DNA of 64,000 bases from the NCBI GenBank assembly GCA_965243325.1, contig CBDEUQ010000003.1, forward strand, positions 2,604,001 through 2,668,000. The letters are read 5' to 3'. The DNA comes from JANQOH01 sp965243325. Its GTDB lineage: Bacteria; Pseudomonadota; Alphaproteobacteria; UBA7887. Shown here piece by piece: positions 45,292 to 54,284 of the stretch; positions within the stretch are counted from its first letter, which is position 1, and every line of letters begins with the position of its first letter. Made by a program: the position numbers and the translations under genes. The notes under the pieces were generated by a model. That model made no database searches. It worked only from the letters and a program-made list of their open reading frames with translations, and was not told the DNA's origin.

Positions 45292-46797
45292 GTGGAGGGC
45301 TTTCCCTACCTCGTTGTGGTGATTGTTGTGCCGCTTCTCGGCGCGGCAATGATCCTGACCGTGATTGGCCAAACCGATGTTGTGGCTCGCAATGCGCGTG
45401 CGGTGGCGCTGTGGACAACACTGTTCACCTTCGTTCTTTCGGCAGCCATGTGGGCTGCCTTCGACACCGGTACTGCGGAGTTTCAATTCGTCGAGCGCGC
45501 GGCATGGGTTCCCGGAATCGGAGTGGAATTCCACCTTGGCGTTGACGGAATCTCGATGTTGTTCGTCGTGCTGTCGAGCTTTCTCTCGTTGATCTGCGTG
45601 CTGGCGAGCTGGCGAGCGATCACAGAGCATGTGAAGGAGTACATGATCGCTTTTTTGGTCATGGAAGCGATGATGAACGGCGTGTTTTGTGCGCTCGATA
45701 TCGTGCTCTTTTATATTTTCTTCGAAGGTATACTAATTCCGATGTTTCTCATCATCGGAGTGTGGGGCGGTCCGAACCGGGTCTATTCGGCGTTCAAGTT
45801 TTTTCTCTACACGCTTGCTGGATCGGTACTTTTTCTGATCGCTATCCTGACCATGATCTATGTCGCAGATGGCGAAACGAGCATTCCGGCACTTGTTAGG
45901 ACCGGATTCGATCCCAGACTTCAGACGTGGCTATGGCTTGCGCTGTTTGCCTCATTCGCGGTGAAAGTGCCGATGTGGCCATTCCATACCTGGCTTCCCG
46001 ACGCGCACGTCGAGGCGCCGACCGCCGGGTCGGTCATTCTTGCCGGGGTACTTCTAAAACTCGGCGCTTACGGTTTTCTTCGTTTTTCCTTGCCGATGCT
46101 GCCCGATGCCACCGCGCTCTTTACGCCGGCTGTCTACACCTTGAGCGTGGTGGCGGTAGTGTATACGTCGGTTGTCGCATTGATGCAGGAGGACATGAAG
46201 AAACTCATTGCTTATTCGTCGGTCGCCCATATGGGTTTCGTGACCATCGGCTTGTTCACACTGACGACACAGGGCGTCGAAGGTGCCATCATGGTGATGC
46301 TGAGCCACGGCGTCGTCTCTGCCGCCTTGTTTCTCTGTGTCGGTGTGGTCTACGACCGTCGTCACAGCCGCTTGATCGAGAGCTATGGCGGCCTTGTCCA
46401 TCGCATGCCCGCTTACGCCTTTGCATTCATGGTGTTTACGATGGCAGCGATAGGCTTGCCCGGAACCGGCGGTTTCGTGGGGGAGTTTCTCGTTCTGACC
46501 GGTGCATTCCAGGTCAACACATGGGTCGCCGCTCTTGCCGCGCTCGGTGTCATCCTGGGTGCCGCTTACATGCTCTGGCTCTATCGTCGAGTCGTTTTTG
46601 GCTCCCTCGTAAAGGAGGAGTTAAAGGCGATTCCCGACCTCGATAAACGCGAAATCACCATTTTACTGCCGCTGATTTCCATTGTGCTTTGGATGGGGAT
46701 ATATCCGGAAAGTTTTCTTCGGCCGGTGGGTCCGTCTGTCGAGAATCTGATCGCGCAATCTCAGCCAACGGCAACGTCGGCCCGGGTCGGCCGCTGA
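45292..46797 (+). CDS. nuoM: NADH-quinone oxidoreductase subunit M
   Basis: Second antiporter-like subunit, 501 residues, ND4 type. Landmarks are FFEGILIPMFLIIGVWGG with the channel Glu, and HTWLPDAHVEAPTAGSVILAG with HVEAPT on the broken helix. It has a GTG start, 3 nt after nuoL. About 14 helices are evident from the hydrophobic periodicity. Confidence 0.95.
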   Translation: MEGFPYLVVVIVVPLLGAAMILTVIGQTDVVARNARAVALWTTLFTFVLSAAMWAAFDTGTAEFQFVERAAWVPGIGVEFHLGVDGISMLFVVLSSFLSLICVLASWRAITEHVKEYMIAFLVMEAMMNGVFCALDIVLFYIFFEGILIPMFLIIGVWGGPNRVYSAFKFFLYTLAGSVLFLIAILTMIYVADGETSIPALVRTGFDPRLQTWLWLALFASFAVKVPMWPFHTWLPDAHVEAPTAGSVILAGVLLKLGAYGFLRFSLPMLPDATALFTPAVYTLSVVAVVYTSVVALMQEDMKKLIAYSSVAHMGFVTIGLFTLTTQGVEGAIMVMLSHGVVSAALFLCVGVVYDRRHSRLIESYGGLVHRMPAYAFAFMVFTMAAIGLPGTGGFVGEFLVLTGAFQVNTWVAALAALGVILGAAYMLWLYRRVVFGSLVKEELKAIPDLDKREITILLPLISIVLWMGIYPESFLRPVGPSVENLIAQSQPTATSARVGR

Positions 46798-46807
46798 GAA
46801 GGCAGTT

Positions 46808-48247
46808 ATGGATTCTTTCCCCGCGCTCACGCCTGCGTTGCCTGAACTGGCGCTGCTTGCGACGGCGTGTTTTCTGCTGATTTTCGGCGTGTTCCGTGGG
46901 AACGTCGGTGGCGGACTGGTGACACTGCTTGCTTTGATTGGAATGTCGGTTGCGCTTGCGTTGGTGGCATTCAATCCTGTCGGACGCGGGTCGGCCTTTG
47001 GCGGGTTGTTTAGCTCCGACGCGTACACGGATTTTATGAAAGGATTGATCTTGGTTGGCGCGATGGTGACGCTGACCATGGCGAGGAGCTACCGCGAACG
47101 GGAAAATTTGCAACGTTTCGAGTACTCGGTGCTGCTCGTTTTTGCCACCTTGGGCATGGCGATGATGGTTTCGGCGAATAATCTGATGGCCCTTTACGTC
47201 GGAGTCGAGATGCAGAGCTTGCCGCTATATGTGATGGCGGCGTTCAAGCGAGATAGTCGCCGTTCGGGTGAGGCCGGTCTGAAGTACTTTATCCTCGGTG
47301 CGCTTTCATCGGGCTTGCTGCTGTACGGCTGCTCGCTGATCTACGGCTATACCGGGACCACGGATTTTGCCACGCTGGCTGACGCCGTCGGTGCGGGGCC
47401 GCCTTCGGTGGGACTGCTGGTCGGCCTCGTTCTCCTCGTCTCGGGGATCGCCTTCAAGGCCTCGGCAGTGCCCTTTCATATGTGGACACCCGACGTGTAT
47501 GAGGGCGCGCCGACCGCGGTAACGGCATTTTTTGCCGCAGCGCCCAAGGTGGCTGCGCTGGCGCTCCTTACCCGCGTGCTCGTCGAACCGTTTGGTGCGC
47601 TGGTCGAAGAATGGCGTCAGGTAGTTGTTTGCCTCTCCGTTGCCTCGATGCTTCTCGGTGCGTTCGCAGCAATCCGACAGACCAATGTCAAACGGCTGAT
47701 GGCTTACTCGTCGATCGGTCACGTCGGTTACGCGCTCGTCGGTCTCGCTGCCGGCGGCGTCGGTGGCGTGCGTTCCGTCATCATCTACCTCGCCATCTAT
47801 TTGATAATGACGATCGGCGTGTTCGCGTGCATTCTCGCCATGCGTCGGCGCGGTCGCATGGTGGAGGGGATTATCGACCTCGCGGGCCTCGGGCGCACTC
47901 ACCCGATGCTGGCCGCCGCGCTGGCAATTCTGATGTTCTCGATGGCGGGAATCCCGCCGCTCGCGGGATTCTTCGGCAAGTTTTACGTATTTTTCGCTGC
48001 CGTTGAGGCGGGCCTCTATCCGCTTGCGGTGATCGGTGTACTGACCAGCGTTGTTGCCGCATTCTATTATGTACGAATAGTCAAATTGATGTACTTCGAT
48101 GAGGCTGGTGAGCCATTCGATCGCCCATTCGACCGTGAAGTGGGAGTGGTTGCCGCCTGCACCAGTTTGCTTGTGCTTCTGTTTTTCGTCTATCCGGCAC
48201 CCTTGGTGTCAGCTGCCTCCGCTGCTGCGGTCGCGTTGCTTTCGTGA
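46808..48247 (+). CDS. nuoN: NADH-quinone oxidoreductase subunit N
   Basis: Third antiporter-like subunit, 479 residues, ND2 type. The channel Glu lies in LMALYVGVEMQSLPLYVMAA, and FHMWTPDVYEGAPTAVTAFF with the family YEGAPT motif follows. SSIGHVGYALVG is near 300. It completes nuoA-N and overlaps the birA GTG by 4 nt, so the operon continues into birA-coaX-rnj. Confidence 0.95.
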   Translation: MDSFPALTPALPELALLATACFLLIFGVFRGNVGGGLVTLLALIGMSVALALVAFNPVGRGSAFGGLFSSDAYTDFMKGLILVGAMVTLTMARSYRERENLQRFEYSVLLVFATLGMAMMVSANNLMALYVGVEMQSLPLYVMAAFKRDSRRSGEAGLKYFILGALSSGLLLYGCSLIYGYTGTTDFATLADAVGAGPPSVGLLVGLVLLVSGIAFKASAVPFHMWTPDVYEGAPTAVTAFFAAAPKVAALALLTRVLVEPFGALVEEWRQVVVCLSVASMLLGAFAAIRQTNVKRLMAYSSIGHVGYALVGLAAGGVGGVRSVIIYLAIYLIMTIGVFACILAMRRRGRMVEGIIDLAGLGRTHPMLAAALAILMFSMAGIPPLAGFFGKFYVFFAAVEAGLYPLAVIGVLTSVVAAFYYVRIVKLMYFDEAGEPFDRPFDREVGVVAACTSLLVLLFFVYPAPLVSAASAAAVALLS

Positions 48248-48987
48248 AATTGTCGCCGTTCTTTAGCGTGGTGTCGCTCGATCAGGTCGACAGCACCAAT
48301 GAAGAAGCGCGCCGGCGTGCTGTCGCTGGTGCATCCGAGGGCACGCTGATCGTCGCGCGTTCTCAGAGCGCTGGCCGTGGACGGCGCGCACGGCGCTGGG
48401 AGTCTCCGGCGGGAAATCTGTACATGTCGCTGCTGCTCCGCCCCAGCGGAACGATCGACAAGGCTGCACGCTTCTCCTTCGTCGCTGCCGTGGCGCTTAG
48501 CGATGCAATCGCTGGACTGGCACCGCAGGTAAACGTGGCTCATAAATGGCCGAACGACCTTTTGATCTGCGGGCGCAAATGCGCGGGGATGCTGCTGGAG
48601 TCCGCCGCCGGTGGCCGCGACCAACTCGATTGGCTGGTGATCGGCATCGGAGTAAACCTGTCTCGGCATCCAGCCAACCTGCCCTTTCCGGCGACCGACC
48701 TCGCCGGTGAAGGCGCTGCCGGGATGACGCCTGACAGCGTCATGGAAGCCTTTGCGAAGCGTTTCTTGCATTGGCGCGATGTCTGGCGGAATGGTGGTTT
48801 CGCACCGGTGCGCCGAGCGTGGCTCGCGCGCGCCTTCTGCCTCGGCAAACCGTTTGAAGTCCATACCGGGGGCGAAACATTGGGAGGCGTGTTCTCGGGC
48901 CTGGCGGAGGACGGCGCGTTACTGCTCGACCGCGACGGCGTGGTGCGCCGCGTGTCCGCCGGCGACGTGTTTCCGGCAGACGCATGA
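48244..48987 (+). CDS. birA: Biotin--[acetyl-CoA-carboxylase] ligase
   Basis: Attaches biotin to the carboxyl-carrier protein via biotinyl-AMP. It has 247 residues and no N-terminal DNA-binding domain, so it is an enzyme only (group I type), not a repressor. Motifs: DSTNEEARRRA near 17-27, QSAGRGRRARRWESP for ATP/biotin binding, HKWPNDLL with the catalytic Lys, and GIGVNLS. The GTG start overlaps the nuoN stop, and its stop overlaps coaX by 4 nt. Confidence 0.93.
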   Translation: MKLSPFFSVVSLDQVDSTNEEARRRAVAGASEGTLIVARSQSAGRGRRARRWESPAGNLYMSLLLRPSGTIDKAARFSFVAAVALSDAIAGLAPQVNVAHKWPNDLLICGRKCAGMLLESAAGGRDQLDWLVIGIGVNLSRHPANLPFPATDLAGEGAAGMTPDSVMEAFAKRFLHWRDVWRNGGFAPVRRAWLARAFCLGKPFEVHTGGETLGGVFSGLAEDGALLLDRDGVVRRVSAGDVFPADA

Positions 48988-49760
48988 GTGCGCCGTTGCT
49001 GCTCGCGATCGACGCGGGCAACACGAATGTCATGTTCGCGTTGTTCGACGAAGAACGTCTGGTCGTAAGGTGGCGCACGGCGACGATCGCAAGCCGGACG
49101 GCCGACGAATACGCAGTGTGGTTGACCCAACTCATGGCGCTTGAGGGAATCGCGCCAGCGCGCGTCGGCGACGCAATCGTCGCTACCGTAGTGCCGCAGG
49201 CCCTGTTCGAAATCGATGCCCTGTGCCGAGGTTATTTCGACTGTGCACCAAAGGTCGTCGGCAAGGGCCTCGAGCTCGGTCTGCACATTCATGTGGATCG
49301 GCCGCACGAGGTCGGGGCAGATAGGCTCGTTAACGCCGTCGCCGCGCACGCGCGTTATCAGGGCTGGCTCGTTGTCATAGACTTCGGTACGGCAACAACG
49401 TTCGACGTGGTCAGCGCGGACGGCGACTACGAGGGCGGAATCATTGCACCCGGGATCAACCTGTCGCTTGAGGCGCTGGATCAAGCGGCAGCCAAGCTGC
49501 CGCGTGTGGCGGTGGAAAAGCCAGTCCACGTGGTTGGCCGTGGAACCGTGGCAGCCATGCAGTCCGGAATCTACTGGGGATACGTCGGTATGCTTGAGGG
49601 CTTGGTCAAGCGCATCAAGGGAGAGGTGGGCAAGGCGATGACCGTTGTGGCCACGGGTGGACTTGCACCGCTGTTCAAGGACGCAACCGACGCCATAGAC
49701 GAAGTGGCTCCCGACCTGACGCTATACGGTCTCATGCGCCTGCATAGGTTGAACCGGTAA
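48984..49760 (+). CDS. coaX: Type III pantothenate kinase
   Basis: First step of coenzyme A synthesis, ATP-dependent phosphorylation of pantothenate. 258 residues with the ASKHA fold: DAGNTNVMFALFDEE phosphate loop at residues 8-22, GADRLVNAVAAH around 110, VIDFGTATTFDVVSADG around 130 and GGIIAPGINLSLEAL. Type III enzymes need a monovalent cation and are not inhibited by CoA. It starts in the birA stop and lies 5 nt before rnj. Confidence 0.95.
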   Translation: MSAPLLLAIDAGNTNVMFALFDEERLVVRWRTATIASRTADEYAVWLTQLMALEGIAPARVGDAIVATVVPQALFEIDALCRGYFDCAPKVVGKGLELGLHIHVDRPHEVGADRLVNAVAAHARYQGWLVVIDFGTATTFDVVSADGDYEGGIIAPGINLSLEALDQAAAKLPRVAVEKPVHVVGRGTVAAMQSGIYWGYVGMLEGLVKRIKGEVGKAMTVVATGGLAPLFKDATDAIDEVAPDLTLYGLMRLHRLNR

Positions 49761-49765
49761 ACGGA

Positions 49766-51418
49766 ATGGAACACGGCGACCGCCTGCTTTTCGTGCCGCT
49801 CGGAGGCACCGGTGAGATTGGCATGAACCTCAATCTCTACGGCCTGGACGGTCGCTGGATAATGCTCGATTGCGGAGTGACCTTTGCCGATGAACACGTG
49901 CCCGGCGTGGATTTAATTCTGCCTGACCCAAGTTTCATTGCTGCACGTCGCGGATCGCTCGAAGCCATCGTGCTGACCCACGCTCATGAGGATCACCTGG
50001 GCGCCGTTGCGCATCTCTGGCGACAACTCCAATGCCCGATTTATGCGACGCCATTCACCTCCGCAATACTTCGGCGCAAGCTCGCGGAGACGCGTCTGGC
50101 CGAGGAGGTGCCGCTGCGGACGATCCCGCTCGGCGCTCGCTTTGAAGTCGGGCCGTTCGACGTCGAGTTCGTCACCGTCACCCACTCGATCCTTGAGCCC
50201 AACGCGGTCGTGTTGCGAACACGACTTGGCACAGTCGTGCACAGCGGCGATTTCAAGATTGATCCGGATCCGTTGATTGGCGACCTGACTCACCGCGAAA
50301 CGTTGGAGGCGGTGGGTCGCGAGGGTGTCGTCGCGCTGATTTGCGATTCGACGAACGCGACGCGTAAGGGCTCGTCAGGATCGGAGGGCGCACTCAGGCG
50401 TAGTCTCGACGAATTGATCGGCCAGCAGACGGGCCGGGTGGCAGTTACCACTTTCGCGTCGAACGCTGCGCGCATCGAAACGCTGGTCAAGGTGGCCGAT
50501 CGCCACGGTCGTCATGTCGCGTTGGTTGGGCGCAGCCTGTGGCGGATTGTCGAGACCGCTCGGGAGGCGGGTTATTTCGTTGATCTGCCACCCCTCCTGT
50601 CCGACAGGGAGGTCGGATATCTGCCGCCCGAGAAGACAATGCTGATCGCTACCGGCTGCCAGGGAGAACCGCGCGCAGCGATGTACCGAATCGCTTCGGG
50701 TGACCACCCGCATGTGGTCTTGTCGCCCGGCGATACGGTCATCTTCTCGTCGAAAATCATCCCTGGGAACGAACGCGCGATAAATCGTCTCCACAATCAG
50801 TTGATCGCGTCGGGAATCACCCTGATCACCGAGAAAGACCACTTCGTGCACGTTTCCGGCCACCCGATGCGCGATGAACTCACATTGTTCCACCGTTGGT
50901 TGCAGCCCGATATCCTTGTGCCGGTACATGGTGAACCGCGCCATCTCGCGGCGCACGCCGCACTCGGCCGGGCCAACGGTATCGCGCAGGCACCGGTGAT
51001 CCGCAACGGCCAGATACTGAGCTTGGCGCCGGGACCGGCGACGATCATCGGCGAGGCAGAAACCGGCCGCTTGGTGCTCGACGGCCGTACCATTTTGCCG
51101 TTCGATGCTGGCGTGCTGCGCATGCGGCGTCGTTTGATGCGCGAGGGCGTGGTGTTCATCGCGCTGGTGATCGACGAGGAGGGCTGCTTGCTGGCAGAAC
51201 CACGCTGGCGCGCCGAAGGCGTACACGTTGAGGCAACCAACGCTGCCGGCGGTTTGAGCAGCGCCGTCGCCCGGTCTCTGGCGGCGTTGCCGCCGGCGCG
51301 TCGGCTTGATGACGATGCGATCCGCGAAACCGCCCGTTTGTGCGTGAGCCGTACGCTGCGGCGCGTCGCCGACAAACGGCCGGCGATCAGCGTCGAACTT
51401 GTACGCCTCAGCGCCTGA
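49766..51418 (+). CDS. rnj: Ribonuclease J
   Basis: Metallo-beta-lactamase/beta-CASP nuclease with 5'-exo- and endonuclease activity in rRNA maturation and mRNA decay. It has 550 residues, the usual length. Zinc ligands are H72-x-H74-x-D76-H77 (THAHEDH), with further ligands in VTHS and VHSGDFKID. The beta-CASP segment carries CDSTNA, and HVSGHPMRDEL includes the C-terminal His. It is the last gene of the nuo-birA-coaX-rnj transcript. Confidence 0.95.
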   Translation: MEHGDRLLFVPLGGTGEIGMNLNLYGLDGRWIMLDCGVTFADEHVPGVDLILPDPSFIAARRGSLEAIVLTHAHEDHLGAVAHLWRQLQCPIYATPFTSAILRRKLAETRLAEEVPLRTIPLGARFEVGPFDVEFVTVTHSILEPNAVVLRTRLGTVVHSGDFKIDPDPLIGDLTHRETLEAVGREGVVALICDSTNATRKGSSGSEGALRRSLDELIGQQTGRVAVTTFASNAARIETLVKVADRHGRHVALVGRSLWRIVETAREAGYFVDLPPLLSDREVGYLPPEKTMLIATGCQGEPRAAMYRIASGDHPHVVLSPGDTVIFSSKIIPGNERAINRLHNQLIASGITLITEKDHFVHVSGHPMRDELTLFHRWLQPDILVPVHGEPRHLAAHAALGRANGIAQAPVIRNGQILSLAPGPATIIGEAETGRLVLDGRTILPFDAGVLRMRRRLMREGVVFIALVIDEEGCLLAEPRWRAEGVHVEATNAAGGLSSAVARSLAALPPARRLDDDAIRETARLCVSRTLRRVADKRPAISVELVRLSA

Positions 51419-51483
51419 CGAGGCATTGCGGTGGCGCGTCGGACACGCCGTTTCTGGTCGCAGGATGGGAGGCGCCGGATTGT

Positions 51484-51510
51484 GGCGCGGACCTGTGCGC
51501 CGGGCGTTTT
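51484..51510 (+). terminator. Candidate terminator after rnj
   Basis: GGCGC at 51484-51488 pairs with GCGCC at 51497-51501 around an 8-nt loop, followed by GGGCG and TTTT at 51507-51510. It lies between the convergent rnj and SDR genes, where a terminator is expected. The stem is short and the T-run weak. Confidence 0.3.
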
Positions 51511-51563
51511 CGGTCAGTCGATAGTGGCTGTCGATGGCGGCACCTGGAAGTCGTTGTGCCTGA

Positions 51564-52289
51564 CTACCAAGTCTCGATATCGGGCCGTAGCTCGACGTTG
51601 AATGACCACGCCGAACGATCCTGATGTGCGATGTGGAATACTTCCTGGGCAATGGCGGACGGTTTGCAGAAGAACTCGTCGGGTCTGTCGGCAGCAAACA
51701 CCGGTCGTGTGCGCGGTGTATCGATAGCGGCGTCGATCATCAGGTACGCGACGTGCACACCCTTCGGTCCGAGTTCGCGCGCCATCGACTCCGCCAAAAT
51801 GCGCTGCGCCGCTTTCGTCGGCGCAAAGTATGCGAATCGAGCACGCCCACGTCGCGCCGACGTGTTGCCGGTAACGATGATCGCACCGTCGCCGGCTTCA
51901 ATCATCGCCGGGGCAACCGCACGCGCGAGATAAAGCAGAGATGTCGCATTGACCCGAAAATTACGCTCAAGCCGTGTCGGCTCGCTTTCAAGGAAGGTTG
52001 CTGCGCCACCACCGTCGAGTATGCCGGAGACCGCATTGTGGATGAGCACGCGCGGAGCACCCATGTGCTCGGCGACGGCCGCCGCCGCCGCGGTCAGAGC
52101 CTCGATGTCGGCGACATCGCAGACGAAACCCTTACTTTGCGCGATTTCCTGCTCGTACGTCTCCAGCCGGTCACGGTTACGCGCCAGCATGGCCACACGG
52201 TATCCGCCGGCAGCGAATCGCCGTGCACATTCGCGGCCGGTGCCCGGGCCGACGCCGGCAATCATGCAGACCGGACTGTCGCTTTTCAT
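51564..52289 (-). CDS. SDR-family protein lacking the catalytic Tyr
   Basis: Short-chain dehydrogenase fold, 241 residues. The N-terminal cofactor motif is AGVGPGTGRECARRFAAGGY. The active-site stretch reads RFAYFAPTKAAQR, so the position four before Lys is Phe rather than Tyr, with a Tyr one residue earlier. Some SDR subgroups share this FAPTK-type pattern and their activity is uncertain. The Ser is likely in VTGNTSARRG. Its start overlaps the downstream end of the MDR gene by 4 nt, so the two form a transcript, and both sit between rnj and mce where nothing is normally found. Confidence 0.8.
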   Translation of the reverse strand: MKSDSPVCMIAGVGPGTGRECARRFAAGGYRVAMLARNRDRLETYEQEIAQSKGFVCDVADIEALTAAAAAVAEHMGAPRVLIHNAVSGILDGGGAATFLESEPTRLERNFRVNATSLLYLARAVAPAMIEAGDGAIIVTGNTSARRGRARFAYFAPTKAAQRILAESMARELGPKGVHVAYLMIDAAIDTPRTRPVFAADRPDEFFCKPSAIAQEVFHIAHQDRSAWSFNVELRPDIETW

Positions 52290-53350
52290 TTCACGTCTCG
52301 CTCACGGTGCGTGCCGGGTTCAAGCATCACCTTGATCTGTCCCGACGGGTTCCTCAGAGCTTCGAAGGCCTCGGAGAATCCGTCGAGGTCGACACGGTCC
52401 GTGACCAAACGTGCTGCGTCGATACGCCCATTGGCCAACGCGTCGAGGACGAGAGCGAAATGACGTTTGCGGTAAATGAACGCAAACGTAAGGTCTAGTT
52501 CCTTGGTGATTGCGCGACCGGGATAGATCGCGTCTTGCGCCATGCACAGTCCGACGACCACCAGGCGCGCGTCCGGCGGAGCATAGTCGATCGCAAGTTG
52601 CAAGCTGCCGGGCACTCCAACGCAATCGAACACGACATCCGGCGGGCCGCCGGTCAGTTCTGCGAAACGACGCGGTACGTCATCATGGGCCGCGTCGACC
52701 GCCGCGGTGGCGCCGAAATCCATGGCGCGCTCCGCCCGGCTCGCTACTAGGTCGCTGACGACAATGTGACGGGCACCAAGAAACCGGCACCACAGTGCGA
52801 CAGCGAGGCCGACAGGTCCAGCGCCCACCACGAGCACGGTCTTGTCCGGCGATAGCTGCGCCTTCTCCGCGGCATTGAGACCGACCGCGAGGGGTTCGAC
52901 GAGTGCGCCTTCGGCGAAGCTCACGGCTTCGGGCAAGCGCAGCGTCGTATCGCTCCCGACGCGGGTGTACTCGGCGTAGGCGCCGGGCAATTCGAGGTCG
53001 GCGCGCATGGTGACATCGGCACACCGATAGGCGCGTCCGGCGGCGCATTCCGGACATCTACCGCAACCGATAAACGGCTGTGCGGTCACCCGGTCGCCGA
53101 CACGCCAATCACCGCGGGCTTCTCGACCCACTGCCACAACCTCACCGGCGAATTCATGGCCCATGACCGCACCAGGCTTGAGAACCCTCCATCCGACGCT
53201 GGGGTCGGTGTGCCGCGACCAATGAAGATCAGTGCCGCAGATACCGCACGCGCTCACCTTGATTACGAGATCGCTTGGCCCGGGAGTCGGATCCGGTACG
53301 GTTTCCACCGCAAGCGGCGCCCCAGGCAACGTGAATACCGCTGCTTTCAT
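52286..53350 (-). CDS. Zinc-dependent alcohol/polyol dehydrogenase (MDR)
   Basis: Medium-chain dehydrogenase/reductase, 354 residues, similar to threonine 3-, sorbitol- or butanediol dehydrogenases. Catalytic zinc ligands are in ACGICGTDLHW and VMGHEFAGEVVAVG. The four structural-zinc Cys lie in CGRCPECAAGRAYRC. The NAD motif is VVGAGPVGLAVALW near 170-185. It is the first gene of the minus-strand pair with the SDR, and divergent from mce. It oxidises a small alcohol or polyol that cannot be named. Confidence 0.88.
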   Translation of the reverse strand: MKAAVFTLPGAPLAVETVPDPTPGPSDLVIKVSACGICGTDLHWSRHTDPSVGWRVLKPGAVMGHEFAGEVVAVGREARGDWRVGDRVTAQPFIGCGRCPECAAGRAYRCADVTMRADLELPGAYAEYTRVGSDTTLRLPEAVSFAEGALVEPLAVGLNAAEKAQLSPDKTVLVVGAGPVGLAVALWCRFLGARHIVVSDLVASRAERAMDFGATAAVDAAHDDVPRRFAELTGGPPDVVFDCVGVPGSLQLAIDYAPPDARLVVVGLCMAQDAIYPGRAITKELDLTFAFIYRKRHFALVLDALANGRIDAARLVTDRVDLDGFSEAFEALRNPSGQIKVMLEPGTHRERDVK

Positions 53351-53427
53351 GCTGCCTGTATAACGTGTCCTGGCCCGCCTGTGAAAATCTGCCGCGTCGG
53401 CGGCTGTCGAGGCAACGGGGAGGCGAT

Positions 53428-53835
53428 ATGATCGGACGATTGAATCACGTAGCGTTGGCGGTGCCAGACCTTAAGGTCGCTGCGGCGCTTTACCGCGACA
53501 CACTCGGCGCCGTCGTTTCTGAGCCGGTGGCCTTGCCCAACCACGGCGTAACCACGGTGTTTGTTACCTTACCGAACGCCAAGGTCGAACTAATCGAGCC
53601 GCTGGGTGCGGAATCGCCCATTACCGGCTTTCTTTCCCGCAATCCGCGAGGCGGCATTCACCACATTTGCTACGAGGTCGCCGACATCAGTGCTGCGCGC
53701 GACCGCCTCGTGAGCGACGGCTTGCGGGTGCTCGGCGACGGTGAGCCGCGGCCGGGTGCACACGGCAACCCGGTGATCTTCCTGCACCCCAAGGACTTAC
53801 ACGGCGCCCTCGTCGAACTGGAGGAGGTGGCGTGA
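53428..53835 (+). CDS. mce: Methylmalonyl-CoA epimerase
   Basis: Interconverts (R)- and (S)-methylmalonyl-CoA in propionate metabolism. 135 residues, one VOC unit pair: IGRLNHVALAVPDLKVAAALYR at the start with the first metal His, then KVELIEPLG and GGIHHICYEVADI with the next ligands. The final Glu is in LVELEEV. The ATG at 53428 follows GGGGAGGCGAT. It overlaps the DUF1467 gene by 4 nt. Confidence 0.92.
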   Translation: MIGRLNHVALAVPDLKVAAALYRDTLGAVVSEPVALPNHGVTTVFVTLPNAKVELIEPLGAESPITGFLSRNPRGGIHHICYEVADISAARDRLVSDGLRVLGDGEPRPGAHGNPVIFLHPKDLHGALVELEEVA

Positions 53836-54116
53836 GCGGCGCCGAAGCAACATTTGCCTTCGTCCTTATCTGGTGGGTCACGTTGTTCGCGGTCCTGCCC
53901 ATTGGCGTCCGCCGCTCCGAAAATCCCGAACTCGGGCACGAAGCCGGAGCACCGGAGAATCCTCGTCTCTGGCGCAAGGGCTTGCTCACCACCGCGATCA
54001 GCGCCGTACTGACCGGTGTCCTCTTCGTCGCCGCCGAGGCTGGTCTGTTGCCACTGCGCGAATGGCTTACAGCCGACCCTCCGGCCTTTCGCGCCGCTAC
54101 ATCGGGCAATGAGTGA
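53832..54116 (+). CDS. DUF1467 family membrane protein
   Basis: A 94-residue protein with two predicted helices: FAFVLIWWVTLFAVLPIGV (about 8-26) and LLTTAISAVLTGVLFVAAEAGLL (about 51-73). The charged loop RRSENPELGHEAGAPENPRL is typical of DUF1467, which regularly follows mce in alphaproteobacteria. The GTG start overlaps the mce stop. Its function is unknown. Confidence 0.88.
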   Translation: MSGAEATFAFVLIWWVTLFAVLPIGVRRSENPELGHEAGAPENPRLWRKGLLTTAISAVLTGVLFVAAEAGLLPLREWLTADPPAFRAATSGNE

Positions 54117-54246
54117 GAGCGTGTGGGAATCCCCGTGGGCGTTGTCGTGCCGCCGGTGGTCCGTGCTCTGCCGGAATCGGTGCGAGACACAAAGCGGTTC
54201 CGGCAGCGTGGTGTTCCATGCCCTATCATGCATGACCCGCCGGCCA

Positions 54247-54261
54247 GCTGAGTCTCTCAGC
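54247..54261 (+). repeat. Short perfect inverted repeat before the ThDP genes
   Basis: GCTGAG (54247-54252) and CTCAGC (54256-54261) form a 6-bp perfect stem with a TCT loop, 24 nt before the next start codon. It could be an operator or a small leader hairpin. It is too small to be sure. Confidence 0.3.
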
Positions 54262-54284
54262 ACCATGAATTACGAGAGTTGCAC

